Source: Pirellula sp. (GTDB taxonomy: Bacteria > Planctomycetota > Planctomycetia > Pirellulales > Pirellulaceae). From it: 64,000 bases of DNA. The stretch is from NCBI GenBank assembly GCA_021300015.1, contig JAJTFB010000005.1:91315-155314 (forward strand), given 5' to 3'. A model generated the notes under the pieces. That model was not told the origin of the DNA and did no database searches. It worked only from the letters and a program-made list of their open reading frames with translations. The position numbers were made by a program, and so were the translations under genes. Positions 1 to 11,300 of the stretch are shown here, in pieces. Each line of letters opens with the position of its first letter. Position 1 is the first letter of the stretch.

Positions 1-1100
1 AGCGGATGCGACGGATGGATGAGTCGAGCAACCAAGACATCCAAGCCATGGGTCCACTTGGCCCCCAGACCGAAGAAGCCATCGAAAAAGGGCTGACGTT
101 TCTTGCCAAACATCAGCGGGTCGACGGGTCATGGAAACTCGAGGACTTCGGACAAAGGACGGTCATTCGCAGCGACACAGCGGCCACGGCCCTCTCGCTC
201 CTTGCGTTTCAAGGAGCCGGGTATAGCCATGTGCAATACAAGTACCAGCAAGAGTGTCGCAAGGCACTCGGATTCCTTATCTCTGGACAGCAATCCAACG
301 GGGATCTCTATCGCCCGATGGAGGAAGCCTCCGATCGCAACGGATGGCTTTACAGCCATGCCATCGGAACCTTGGCTCTATGCGAAGCCTACGGGATGAC
401 CCAAGACGAGAACCTGCGAAGCAATGCCCAACGGGCAGTCGATTTTCTGGTTTACAGCCAGGACCGCCAGGAAGGTGGTTGGAGATACATCCCGCGCGTC
501 GGTAGCGACACGAGCGTCACGGGCTGGGGGATGATGGCCCTCAAAAGCGCCGAACTCTCAGGTCTGTATGTCCCTAAACAAACCTTCGAGGGAATCGAAA
601 AATGGCTCGACCATTCCCAAGTCTCCTTGCGCGAACAGCATCTGTATCGCTATAACTGGTTAGCCAATACCCCGGAAACCAAACACGGTGCTCTGCCCAC
701 ACCGGTCATGACCAGCGTGGGGTTGCTCATGCGGCTCTACATGGGCTACAAACGCGACAACAGCGTCATGGCCAAAGGAGCCGACTGGTTGCTCCAACGC
801 CCACCGGCGATGGGGACCGAACAAGCCCCAAAACGCGATACGTATTACTGGTACTACGCCACCCAAGTTCTGTTCCACATGGGGGGAGATCGCTGGAAAA
901 ACTGGTACCAAGCCCTTTACCCGATGCTCATCGAATCGCAGGTCACCCAAGGCCCCTACGCCGGGTCTTGGGAGCCCATCGGCCCAATCCCCGACGCCTG
1001 GGGGGAATATGCCGGCCGACTCTACGTGACAACCATGAATTTGCTATCCTTGGAAGTCACCTACAGGCACCTTCCGATCTACGAAGCGACCTCGCGCTAG
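1..1100 (+). CDS. Squalene-hopene-cyclase-repeat (prenyltransferase/squalene oxidase fold) protein, 5' end missing
   Basis: The frame is open to the left window edge; the first in-frame ATG is at 6 but has no visible ribosome binding site, so the gene probably starts outside the window. The visible 364 residues carry repeated alpha/alpha-toroid motifs of the squalene cyclase/prenyltransferase repeat family: GLTFLAKHQRVDGSW near the start, LGFLISGQQSNGD, AVDFLVYSQDRQEGGWRY, and a C-terminal block with WYYATQVLFHMGG and GSWEPIGP. Planctomycetes carry many such proteins that are not true hopene cyclases; no DxDD-type cyclase motif is visible here. Function is unknown; a structural or substrate-binding role outside the cytoplasm is possible but inferred. 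It is followed by a 150-base gap and greA on the same strand. Confidence 0.75.
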   Translation, partial: RMRRMDESSNQDIQAMGPLGPQTEEAIEKGLTFLAKHQRVDGSWKLEDFGQRTVIRSDTAATALSLLAFQGAGYSHVQYKYQQECRKALGFLISGQQSNGDLYRPMEEASDRNGWLYSHAIGTLALCEAYGMTQDENLRSNAQRAVDFLVYSQDRQEGGWRYIPRVGSDTSVTGWGMMALKSAELSGLYVPKQTFEGIEKWLDHSQVSLREQHLYRYNWLANTPETKHGALPTPVMTSVGLLMRLYMGYKRDNSVMAKGADWLLQRPPAMGTEQAPKRDTYYWYYATQVLFHMGGDRWKNWYQALYPMLIESQVTQGPYAGSWEPIGPIPDAWGEYAGRLYVTTMNLLSLEVTYRHLPIYEATSR

Positions 1101-1121
1101 CTTCTCTAGCCGTTTCGCTAC

Positions 1122-1154
1122 TTGACATTTCGCACCAGCGATGAAAGATATATT
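1122..1154 (+). promoter_or_regulatory. Candidate promoter for greA
   Basis: A perfect TTGACA lies at 1122-1127. The best -10-like hexamer downstream is TATATT at 1149-1154, giving a long 21-base spacer; GATATA at 1147 is an alternative. It sits in the 150-base gap after the upstream stop codon. The weak spacing keeps this tentative. Confidence 0.3.
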
Positions 1155-1179
1155 GAGGTTGAAATAAGAAGTCGGACAT

Positions 1180-1229
1180 GATGCGACCTTTTGGCTCGAG
1201 CCGAGTCGAACAAGGTCGCATCTTTTTTT
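1180..1229 (+). terminator. Intrinsic terminator in the greA leader (possible attenuator)
   Basis: A perfect 11-bp stem (1180-1190 paired with 1212-1222) is followed at once by seven T residues (1223-1229). The loop contains a smaller GGCTCGAGCC hairpin at 1193-1202. It lies 80 bases after the upstream stop and only 21 bases before the greA start. A promoter for greA would have to sit upstream of it or overlap it, so the element could act as an attenuator and yield a short leader RNA as well as ending upstream transcripts. Confidence 0.75.
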
Positions 1230-1250
1230 CTGTCGAAACAGGAGTTTGCA

Positions 1251-1733
1251 ATGAGCGATCAAGTACCTATGACCCGAGAAGGGTACAATCGAATCAAGGC
1301 CGAGATCGAACGCCTGGAAAACGAGGAAATGCCCCGCATCGCCGAAAAGATCGCCGAGGCCCGAGCCGAAGGAGATCTCAAGGAAAACGCTGAATACCAC
1401 GCGCAGCGAGAAAACCAAGGGCTCATGCAGGCCAAAATCAACTCGCTCAAATTCAAACTCTCCAGCGCCCAAATCGTCGATGTCGCCTCGATGCCCAAAG
1501 ATCGAGTCGCCTTCGGCGCAACGGTCAAGCTCAAGGACCTCAAGTTCGACGACGAAGAAGTCTACACCCTGGTAGGTGCCGGCGACGAGAACTACGAAAC
1601 CGGCAAGATACTCACGACTAGCCCCTTTGCAGCCGCAATGATGGGGAAAAAAGTTGGCGAAACCGTCGAGGTCAAAGCCCCAGCAGGGACTCTGCGGTAT
1701 GAAGTTCTTGAAATTCACTTCGACGAAATCTAA
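1251..1733 (+). CDS. greA: Transcription elongation factor GreA
   Basis: The 160-residue product matches GreA in length (E. coli 158) and sequence. GreA binds in the RNA polymerase secondary channel and stimulates cleavage of the backtracked transcript. The N-terminal coiled coil contains the family hallmark [19 protein letters not shown], whose acidic tip residues coordinate catalytic magnesium in the polymerase; the C-terminal FKBP-like domain ends with [20 protein letters not shown]. The start at 1251 is preferred over in-frame 1191 because AGGAG at 1240-1244 precedes it and the protein then has the normal length. A strong terminator hairpin lies just upstream. A small membrane-protein gene follows after 15 bases. 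Confidence 0.97.
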   Translation: MSDQVPMTREGYNRIKAEIERLENEEMPRIAEKIAEARAEGDLKENAEYHAQRENQGLMQAKINSLKFKLSSAQIVDVASMPKDRVAFGATVKLKDLKFDDEEVYTLVGAGDENYETGKILTTSPFAAAMMGKKVGETVEVKAPAGTLRYEVLEIHFDEI

Positions 1734-1748
1734 CCTGGACCACCTGAC

Positions 1749-2435
1749 TTGAGCTCCTCTAGCAACCCTCCATCGAACGATGCTTCCGACGGCAAAGATG
1801 TCTCCCTAGGACCAGCTTGCTTGGTTGTCGCCGTCGTCGCGATGATGTTCGTATGCATCGCTGTAGCCTACATGTCCTTTATGCTCACGGGCAACCAAGG
1901 CCCCCGCGCCGCCCGAGCCCTTCGCGAACAACTCATCCCCTGGGTCGATGACTCGGCATTGAGCAAAACCGACCAAACCGCCATCATCGACGAACTCAAT
2001 GACCTCTCGTCCAAGATGGAACGCGGTGAACTGACAAGCCGACAACTCAGCCGCTTGGGGATCCGCATGACCGATTCGACCGTCCTGCAATGGGGGATCG
2101 TCGAGGATACCCTCCGCTACGTCAAAGCCTCCCCAGGTTTCAACGACGAAGAAAAGGAAGATATCCAAAAGACCTGCGACCGCTGGTTGCGATGCGCCTC
2201 AGAAGGCCGACTCTCGATGACCGAAATGGAATTCGCCTTCCAGTCCGCCGGACTCAAAGAACCACGCTCCGGACGCTTAAGCCTCCGTAAGGATGTCACC
2301 GACGATCAAATTCGCGAATTCCACCGAAGAGTCCTCGGCATCTGCGAAAAGTACAAGATCTCGAGCGAACCGTTCGACCGAAGTGTCTCCCAAGTCTTCC
2401 ACATGCTGATGGAAGACGGACTGGCCGAGAAATAA
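1749..2435 (+). CDS. Unknown single-pass membrane protein
   Basis: A 228-residue protein, not recognised, beginning with a TTG codon 15 bases after greA, so probably co-transcribed. A Ser/Asp/Asn-rich N-terminus (residues 1-22) is followed by one clear transmembrane helix at about 23-47 and a mostly helical, charged soluble part. The C-terminal half is rich in Glu, Arg and Ser with no catalytic motif. The TTG start has no obvious ribosome binding site, so the true start may rely on coupling to greA. Soluble-domain side and role cannot be told from the sequence. Confidence 0.7.
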   Translation: MSSSSNPPSNDASDGKDVSLGPACLVVAVVAMMFVCIAVAYMSFMLTGNQGPRAARALREQLIPWVDDSALSKTDQTAIIDELNDLSSKMERGELTSRQLSRLGIRMTDSTVLQWGIVEDTLRYVKASPGFNDEEKEDIQKTCDRWLRCASEGRLSMTEMEFAFQSAGLKEPRSGRLSLRKDVTDDQIREFHRRVLGICEKYKISSEPFDRSVSQVFHMLMEDGLAEK

Positions 2436-2463
2436 GCCTCCTGGTAGCTGATACTTAGGCTTA
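2433..2463. terminator. Weak hairpin between convergent genes
   Basis: TAAGCCT at 2433-2439 pairs with AGGCTTA at 2457-2463 around a 17-base loop, in the 38-base gap between converging genes. There is no T-tract, so terminator function is a guess. Confidence 0.3.
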
Positions 2464-2473
2464 ATCTCCAGGC

Positions 2474-5362
2474 TCATTTTCCAAGCGACAGAAGCTCCAC
2501 CCGCCATCGATGGAGTATCTCCGGCGTGAGCGCGCCATAGTCGCTCCACGTCGCGGGCTCTGCATAATCACCCTCGGCCCGATCCTCAGACTTCAGTTGC
2601 AGCGACTTGCGAAGCCTCTGGCCAAACCGGTAACGATCCTGACCAGACTCCTTGGCCAACTGATTCAAAACCTCCACATCCTGCTGGCCATAACAGTAGG
2701 CCTTCAAGCGAATCGAGGGTATCGGACCGGCCAACTTGGGATCCTCCGAAGGATAAAACAACGACAACTCGTCGGCTTGCTTCCATGAATTCGGCGTGCC
2801 TATGGTTTGCCAAGGCAAAATCCCATCGGCCCCCGAACTCCAAGCGTCCCAACTCCAAGCGACGGCCGTCGCATTGCTCTTGCCGATAGGATTGTTTCCG
2901 CCGTAGATGACCACTTCATGGCCAAATCGAAACTTACGGTCGAGCACCAACGACTCATACTCCTTGAACGCTCCATTGGCCACCACGTTGAATTTGAGCA
3001 TCTCGTCGAGCGTATCGCGTTGCCATTGCGGGCGCGAAATGTCCGCGCGAAACACAACCCTCGGAAAATCGCCCTTGCCAACCCCACCGGTGGCTTTCGC
3101 CACTCGGGACGCTTCGAGACCATCGCGGAAGGCCAACCCAAAATAACGCAGGGCGATGTAGTCTTGGAAATTGGCGGGCTCATCCAAAAGCCAAGGGGAT
3201 GAGCCCCTCGACCAGCCCTTGGCCTTGAAATTATTCTTGTTGTTCAAGTAGACGTGAAATCGAGTCTCCATCCATCGTTGATCCGCACAATGATCGACAC
3301 TTTGAGAGACCGAGGAAACCCACGCTTGGCGATACGATTCGGGAAACGCTTGGTCTGCCCAGTAACTCCCGTTGTAATTGGGATCGATCGGCAAGGGCCA
3401 GTTTTCATGCATCGCAAGATAAAAACATTCGATCGGGACCTTGCCCCTGGGTAAATCCTCAAAGGCCTCTCCTGTAAATAGCCTAGAGAATCGTCGATCG
3501 AAGGCACTCCAATCCAACACCCCGTTTTTCCATTCCGGGGCGCAGCCATCGGCAAGCTTACCTCCCTGCCCATAGGGGACTCGATTGACGACCGTTCGAT
3601 GCCGTTGAGCCAACCGGTAGTAATCGATGTCGTTGTTCGGAAGCCCATAGCAATTCATCTCCGGCAGAAAACTCAGTGTCTTGGGAATCACTCGATCATG
3701 AACCCGTAAGACCACCGAGAGCTCGATCGGTTGCTCCTGCTGCTCGATCCTCAAAACAGCCTTGTATTCCCCAGCCGGTACCTCGGGGGGAACATAGGTC
3801 TCAACCAACCAATTCGATCCACGCCCCGCAGGCGACTCGCGTGTGGTCCACTTCGGAAAATTCCCCTCAAGCGGTATCGCGATCAATGGATCGGGAATCG
3901 ATTGGTCGCCGCTCGGCACGTCCCGATAGGTATAAATCTCAAGACGGCTCGATTCCAGAGGACTCTTTGGCGAATCGAGGTTTTGCCAACTCCAGGTCAT
4001 TCTCGGCGCAGTGGGCTGCTTGGATATGACCTGAAAGCCAGCCCACGCGCCTCGCGCCATATCGAGCCTGACGGTGCGTGTTTGTGCATCGAACAGGTGA
4101 TTGGACTTCAGATAGCTCTCGCGCTGAGCCGGGATCAAAGTCTTGGTTTTAGAAACATAGGTATCGAGTGGGTCGATCACGCTCCATTGCGCACCCGCAG
4201 CTTCGAGTGCCCCAGTCCAGTAGGCATCATTCTTAAAATTCGCATTCTTTTTGCCGCTGAGGTTTGCCACCGGCTTGAGGGCCAGTGCCGAATCTTCCTG
4301 ACGCAATATGGGGACTTGGACGATCCGCTCGAGCCCTAGATTCCCATGCTTGTCGATCGCCTGGACACTGATTTTCGCCGAAGTGGAATCCTTGCTCAAG
4401 AGTTTTGAATTCGGGGACAAAATCCGATCCAACGGCATTAAAAACCGATGCTTGTCATGGCTTCGGATCGATGGCACCCAAAACGGGGCAAGCTGCTCGC
4501 CATCGAGCTTCGCACGAAATCCGATCAACTCATCGATTCGATTCGGTTCGATCTGCCATGTAACCCTCAAGCGAGGATCTTGTTCATCAGGAGGCACAAA
4601 ACGCAATTCGTCGATCGTTGGGATCGCACTGCTGGATTGCTTGGGTACATCGGGGCCGACTTGTACCATCAAATAAGGAGCGCTCGAGCGATTCGAGTCC
4701 TTGCTCGCGACGAAACGATTGGGGAATATCTCCTGCTTGAATTCCTCCCCGTTGCGAGTCCAGGTGCTTCCTGTGTCATCCATCAAGACAATTCCATAAC
4801 TCAAACCATGGACCCTGGCGAGCAAAATTTCAGGCGGTACATCCAACTCCACCCAGCCCTTGCTCGCCGATGGCTTCGCATCGACCGAGGCATAGATCGT
4901 ATTGCCCTGGCCAATACTCACCGCGGTTAAATCCGAGTCGTACCATCGCTCGGAGGGATAAACCCGGTGGGTAAAGGTCGATGCACCTTGAACTTTCTGA
5001 TATCCACTCCCATCCCCCTCAATCCAGTCGGCACTGAGCGTGCTGAGCGTCACGCGCTCGATGGGTCGGTCCCCCTCGACCTTCAGCATCAATTTAGCAC
5101 TCTGAATCTGCTTGCCCTTGAGCACCCCTGGCTGAAAATCGATGATCGAAAGCTCGACGATCGACTTGAGCTTGAGCCTCGGCGCACCACCATTCGAACC
5201 GCTTTGCTCCGATGGGTAATTTGACACCCATGTGTCTCTGGCAATATCGATGCGAACTGCCCCCTCGGCTCCTTGGCCGAAAACCCTCGAACCGCAATTT
5301 GTAGACAAGAGGACCGCAAATGAAAAACAATAAACCAAGAACAACGCATATGCATTGCGCAT
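2474..5362 (-). CDS. Secreted glycoside-hydrolase-like protein (DNRLRE-type module plus GH123/DUF4091-like region)
   Basis: A 962-residue exported protein with a signal peptide over residues 1-30 (hydrophobic core FLVYCFSFAVLL). Residues about 33-230 resemble a DNRLRE/CBM-like beta-sandwich found in secreted polysaccharide-active enzymes (VRIDIARDTWVSNYPSE near the start; KSIVELSIIDF). A middle beta-rich section leads to a stretch typical of GH123/DUF4091 proteins (PAGEYKAVLRI, then an alpha/beta region with FYLAMHENWPLP and VVIYGGNN). A carbohydrate-degrading role is inferred from architecture; catalytic acids were not assigned. The start ATG at 5362 opens directly into the signal peptide. 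The tandem uvrA gene begins upstream on the same strand and ends 29 bases before this start; there is no functional link. Confidence 0.7.
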   Translation of the reverse strand: MRNAYALFLVYCFSFAVLLSTNCGSRVFGQGAEGAVRIDIARDTWVSNYPSEQSGSNGGAPRLKLKSIVELSIIDFQPGVLKGKQIQSAKLMLKVEGDRPIERVTLSTLSADWIEGDGSGYQKVQGASTFTHRVYPSERWYDSDLTAVSIGQGNTIYASVDAKPSASKGWVELDVPPEILLARVHGLSYGIVLMDDTGSTWTRNGEEFKQEIFPNRFVASKDSNRSSAPYLMVQVGPDVPKQSSSAIPTIDELRFVPPDEQDPRLRVTWQIEPNRIDELIGFRAKLDGEQLAPFWVPSIRSHDKHRFLMPLDRILSPNSKLLSKDSTSAKISVQAIDKHGNLGLERIVQVPILRQEDSALALKPVANLSGKKNANFKNDAYWTGALEAAGAQWSVIDPLDTYVSKTKTLIPAQRESYLKSNHLFDAQTRTVRLDMARGAWAGFQVISKQPTAPRMTWSWQNLDSPKSPLESSRLEIYTYRDVPSGDQSIPDPLIAIPLEGNFPKWTTRESPAGRGSNWLVETYVPPEVPAGEYKAVLRIEQQEQPIELSVVLRVHDRVIPKTLSFLPEMNCYGLPNNDIDYYRLAQRHRTVVNRVPYGQGGKLADGCAPEWKNGVLDWSAFDRRFSRLFTGEAFEDLPRGKVPIECFYLAMHENWPLPIDPNYNGSYWADQAFPESYRQAWVSSVSQSVDHCADQRWMETRFHVYLNNKNNFKAKGWSRGSSPWLLDEPANFQDYIALRYFGLAFRDGLEASRVAKATGGVGKGDFPRVVFRADISRPQWQRDTLDEMLKFNVVANGAFKEYESLVLDRKFRFGHEVVIYGGNNPIGKSNATAVAWSWDAWSSGADGILPWQTIGTPNSWKQADELSLFYPSEDPKLAGPIPSIRLKAYCYGQQDVEVLNQLAKESGQDRYRFGQRLRKSLQLKSEDRAEGDYAEPATWSDYGALTPEILHRWRVELLSLGK

Positions 5363-5391
5363 GAATGCCTCCTGTCTGTAGCAGTACTCGA

Positions 5392-8300
5392 TTACTCGGG
5401 TGACTTGCGCTTCTTAACCGCACGGGTTTGTTTAGCGCGGGATTGACTAGCACGCTTCTTACTCACATCGGGCTCTTGGGACGCCGAGCCGGATTCTCCG
5501 GTCCGAACGCTCTCCCACTGCGCCAAGGCCTCTGCAGTATAACTCCGATGCCGACCCTTCGGGACTCCTTGCACCAAAGTGCTTCGCCCATAATCGATGA
5601 GCATCTGTGGACTCCCCTCGAAGACCAACTGGCCTCCAGCCTTGCCCGCTTCAGGCCCAAGATCGATCACCCAATCGACCACGCGGATGACCTCGAGATT
5701 GTGCTCGATGATCACCACCGAGTTGCCTTGGTCGACGAGTCGATTCAGCAGATTCATCAGCTTATTGATATCATCGAAGTGCAAGCCGGTTGTCGGTTCG
5801 TCGAGCACAAAGAGCGTTTTCCCCGTCGCTGGACGGACCAACTCGGCAGCCAGTTTGACTCTCTGCGCTTCGCCTCCCGATAGGGTCGGTGCGCTCTGTC
5901 CAAGCTTCACATAGTCGAGCCCCACATCGCACATGATCTGGAGCATTTTGGCGATCCGAGGTTGCTCGCTGAAGTGCTCCAAGGCTTCTGCCGTCGTCGA
6001 CTCGAGCACATCATTGATGTTTTTCCCACGATATTTGACGGCCAAGACTCGATCCTGATACCGCTTACCCTGACACGCTTCGCACTCGATCCAAACATCT
6101 GGAAGAAAATGCATCTCGATGCGCTGTTTCCCGACACCGTCGCATGCCATGCAACGCCCGTTGCCCGCGTTGAAACTAAAACTCCCCGACTGTATGAATC
6201 CATCATTGGGTAATGATGCATAGAATTGCCGTATCGAATCGAAGACCCCTGTGTAAGTCGCAGGCGTGCTCGTAGGACTATTGCCCAGTGGGGATTGATC
6301 GACCTGAAGCACCTTATTGAGTTGCTCGGCCCCTTCGATCGCACCGTGCGCACCGGGCACCTTATTGCTCCGATAAAACTTCTGTGCCAAGCCTGGATAA
6401 AGAATCCCTTGGATCAATGAACTCTTTCCGCTTCCGCTCGGCCCGGTGACAGCAATCAGACGCTCTAAGGGAAACGCAACATCGATCAACTTGAGCGTAT
6501 TGTGCGCGGCTCGGCGCACTGTCAACCACTTGCATCCTGGCCGCTCCTGGTGCGTTTCCGGATCGATGATCAATGCTCGCTTTTGATCGATCTGAATCGA
6601 CTTGGACCCATTGAGATAAGGACCTGTGACGGAAACTTGGTTTTTAAGAATCTCCTCGACGCTACCTTGAGCGACAATCGTCCCTCCCAAAGAACCAGCC
6701 CCGGGCCCAAAATCCCGAACCGAATCGGAACTTCGTATCACGTCGCGATCGTGCTCTACAACCAACAGTGTATTTCCCAAATCCCTCAATTGATGCATCG
6801 CGCGGATCAGTTTTTCATTGTCCCTCGGATGAAGCCCAATCGTGGGCTCATCCAATACATACAACACCCCGCTCAATCCTGTTCCGAGCTGACTGGCAAG
6901 TCGAATCCGTTGCGACTCGCCACCCGAGAGTGTGTTCGCCGTTCGCCCGAGCGTCAGATAATCCAATCCAACATCGACCAAAAATCGAAGGCGTTGGAGA
7001 ATCTCCCGTCGGAGCTCTCCCCCAACCTGCACCTGATGCGAAGAGAAATCAAGCGATTGAATCCAAACCTGCAAGTCCTCGAGTGTCATGCACATCAAGT
7101 CCGCGATCGGCTTGTCAAACCAACGCATCGCAGATGCCTGCGGATTGACCTTGGATCCCCCGCAAACCCTGCATGGCACATCGCCAAGTTGGCCTTGCAA
7201 TTGCGATTTGATCCACGAATTGTTCTTGGCCATAAACTCGAGCGTTGGCAGGATCCCCTCGTACCGGAATTCAAACGACAATTGCTCCCCGGAGTAGAGA
7301 GGAATCAACACCTCCTCGGCTCCATGGAAGAGCTTATGAAATTGGCTTCTGCTCCAGGTCTTAAACGGCTCCTCGACCGGCAAATCCAAATGACTTCCCA
7401 TGGCTCGAACCATCGCTAGGGCCATCGGATTGCCAACGGGATTCCATAGGTGCAAACCACCCTCGAGCAGGCTCAGCCCAGCATCGATGAATCGCATCGG
7501 ATCGGCTCCGGCTTCGGTCCCGATGCCCGAACATGCTTCACACCAACCGATCGCGGAATTGAACGAAAAGGAATGCGGGCTGAGGGGTTCAAAGGAAATG
7601 CCGCAAGCATGACACGCCGAATGCAACGAATAGGTTTCTATGGCCCATCGATTTTCCGGACGATCGTCAACCATGGCCAGTTGCGCAATGCCCGAACCGA
7701 GCCCTAAGGCCGTTGCCGCACTATCGGCTAAACGCTTGCGATCGATCTGATCGAACTGGATCCGATCGATGACGACCTGTAGCTGCGAGACTTGCTTGGC
7801 CGGTAACTTTAACTCTTGATCGATTTCGTGTGTCTTGCCATTGACCCGAATCCGTGTGTAACCCGACCGGAGCAGGTCCTGCAAGAAGCCCTCGAGGTTC
7901 TGATTCGCCTGAAGCGTCACGGGTGCCAACAGCAAGCATCGCTGTGGCAGCTTTTTATTGCGGCTGGCTTCTTCCTTCTTCTGCATCCAGCGATCGAGAA
8001 TCTGATCGATCGTTTGGGACTCGACCGGAGCATCGCACTGCGTGCAATGCTGCTTGCCCATCCGCGCATAGAGCACTCGGAAATAATCGTAAATCTCCGT
8101 GACTGTCCCGACGGTCGAACGGGGAGTGTGCGAAAGCCCTTTTTGTTCGATCGCGATCGCAGGGGCGAGCCCCTCGATTTTCTCCACCGGCGGCTTGGGC
8201 ATCTGCCCGACGAATTGCCGCACATAAGGGCTCAAGCTCTCGACGAATCGTCGCTGCCCCTCGGCATAAATCGTCTCCATCGCCAAGGAGGTCTTACCGC

Positions 8301-11300
8301 TCCCGCTGTGCCCACAAAAGACGGTCATGGCCTGCTTAGGTATCGTCACATCCACACTCTTGAGATTGTGCTGCGTTGCTCCAATCACGCGGATATCTTG
8401 CAACGCTGGACTCGTCAGCGGCGATGCTATCGGTTCAACCTTGGCTTTGCTGCTCTTGCGACTAGCCGATTTCTTCGTCTTGGTCGAACCACTCTCACGG
8501 CTCTCCAAATACTGCTTGATCGCTAAGCCCGTGTAAGAGTCCGGGTTCCGAGCGACCTGCTCGGGAGTACCCTGACATAGCAGTATCCCACCCCCGGCCC
8601 CTCCCTCGGGTCCGAGGTCGATGACCCAATCGGCTGACTGGATCAAATCGAGGTTGTGTTCAACGACGACGACGGTATTTCCTTTATCCACCAAACTGTG
8701 AAGGACTTGAAGCAAAAGATCGATATCGTGGAAATGCAAACCGGTCGTCGGCTCGTCCAAAACAAACATCGTCTGTCCGGTCCCGCGCTTGCTCAACTCC
8801 CGCGAAAGCTTGATCCGCTGGGCTTCTCCCCCTGAGAGACTCGGCGATGGCTGACCGAGCTTGATGTAGTCGAGCCCGACGTCGGCCAAAGTCCTTAGCT
8901 TGCTGATGATCTTCGGAAACGCATCGAAAAGTTCGATGGCCTGCTGAACATCCAAATCAAGACAATCCGCGATCGATTTGCCTTTAAAAAGCACCTGCAG
9001 GGTCGCTCGCGAATATCGCTTGCCTTCGCACACTGCACAGGGTACCCAGATGTCGGCCAGGAACTCCATGTCCAAGCGGATCGCACCATGCCCCTCGCAC
9101 AACGAGCATCGTCCGATCTCGGTGTTGAAGCTGAAGGTGCCGGGCAAAAAGCCGCGACGCTTGCTCTCGGGGAGTTCAGCAAACAAGTCTCGCATCTCGT
9201 CGAAGAGCTTGGTGTACGTCGCAGGATTGCTCCGAGGGGTCCGACCGATCGGACTCTGATCGATTTCGATCAGCTTGTCCAAAAACTCGATCCCCTGGAT
9301 CGCTCGGTGAGCCCCTGGCGAATCCTCGGCGCGATTCAACGCATTGCGCAGAGCTGGCGACAGGATATCCGTGACCAGTGAGCTTTTCCCCGAACCACTG
9401 ACGCCCGTCACGGCGATCAACCGACCCAAAGGGAAATCGACATCGATGTTGCGGAGATTGTTGTGCTTGGCCCCTAAAACTCTGAGCGTCTTTCCCGAGC
9501 CGACTCGACGCGTCGGTGGTCGTCGGATCGAACGCGCACGGCTGAGAAATTGCCCGGTCAAACTCTTTGCGTTCGAGGAGATGTCTTCGATGGAACCGAC
9601 CGAAATCAACTCGCCTCCTTTGACCCCAGGACCTGGTCCAAAGTCGACCAACAAATCGGCCGCTCGCATCGTGTCTTCGTCATGCTCGACAACAATTAGA
9701 CTATTGCCGATGTCTCGCAACTTCTTGAGCGATCGCAGTAGCTTCTCGTTGTCGCGAGCATGCAGACCGATCGATGGTTCATCCAAAACATACAATACAC
9801 CCGTCAGGCCGGCTCCGATCTGACTGGCAAGCCGGATACGCTGCGACTCTCCCCCCGAAAGCGTCGGTGCCCCCCGATCGAGCGACAGATACCCGAGCCC
9901 AACGTCTTGAAGGAAACTCAGTCGGTTGCGAACCTCTTTGAGCACCTCGGCAGCGATCAACTCCTGCGTCGGGGTCAACTCCAAGCTCGCAAAGAACTCG
10001 ACAGCTTCGTCGATCGGCATCGATGAACACTGCCCGATCGACCTCCATGGATCGAGATTGTCAAACCCCTCGGTAAGCGTCTTGAGCTTGATCGATCTGC
10101 CCAACGCACGGATCCGCTCCCCTTGGCAACTCGGGCATTGGACTTCCTCGAAATACCGGTCGTACCGAGATTTCACCGTTTGGCTGTTCGATTCGCGGTA
10201 GACAAACATCATGTCCATCGCGATACCCAAGTAGCTCCGGGGGCCGGTCGAGGGTTGATTGCAATACCCGTAAGCTCTCCCATCGCCGACCAATAAGACC
10301 CTACGAATCCCCTCTGCCAGATTTTGCCACGGAACCTTCGATGGGTCCTTGGGCAATTTATAGATCTTTTGGACCTCATAGCAGAAATCCCCCAAACCTC
10401 GCTTCAGCCAAAGGGGCATGGTTTCCCAAGTCCCAAGTGGCTCGATCGCCCCATCTCGGATCGACAGCGCAGGATTCGGAACCAATTTCTCCTCGGTAAA
10501 GAATTTCGCTACACCGAGCCCCTCACAGGTCTCGCAAGCCCCCTGAGGGGAATTGAAACTCAACATCTGCGGTGTCGGCGTCGGATACGAAACACCGCAT
10601 TTCGAACAAGCATAAAGCAACGAATAAACGACATCATTGGCTGTATCGCAACCCCATTCGACATCGGACTTCGAGGCATTGCCCCCAAGCGGGATTGCCC
10701 GACTGAGTATCATCTGGCCATCGCTCACATCCAATGCCTTGTCGATCGCTCCGATCAACACCTCAAGGTTCGGGGACTCGAACAACTCGGGCCTTACGCA
10801 AATCCGATCGACCACCACATCGACATCATGCTTGTAATGCTTATCCAACTCCGGTGGCTTACTCAGCGCATAGAGATTGCCATCGACTCGGACACGATTG
10901 AATCCAAACCGTTGCATCTGCTCGAATAGATCCTTTTGAGTCCCCTTCTGATTGCGAACCAAGGGAGCCAATATCGCATACCAAGCCGCCGAATCCTTCG
11001 ATGAAGCCTTCTTGGGTATCAATGCTCGGATCTTCTGAACCATCTGATCACGGGTCTGATGGGAGATCGCCGTAGCGCACTGAGGGCAAAACCCGGTCCC
11101 GCATCGGGCAAAGAGAACCCGCAAGAAATCGCTCAGCTCGGTGATGGTCCCAACGGTCGAACGGGGATTGTAACCGGTCGATTTCTGGCTGATGGAAATC
11201 GAAGGTGCAAGCCCTGAAAGCAAGTCCACATCGGGTTTAGGCATCTGCCCGAGAAACTGTCTGGCATAGGTCGAAAGACTCTCAAGATAACGTCGCTGGC

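Noticed and set aside
1044..1718. Minus-strand 224-codon frame
   Set aside because: Antisense to greA, which is certain; the frame is a product of codon bias.
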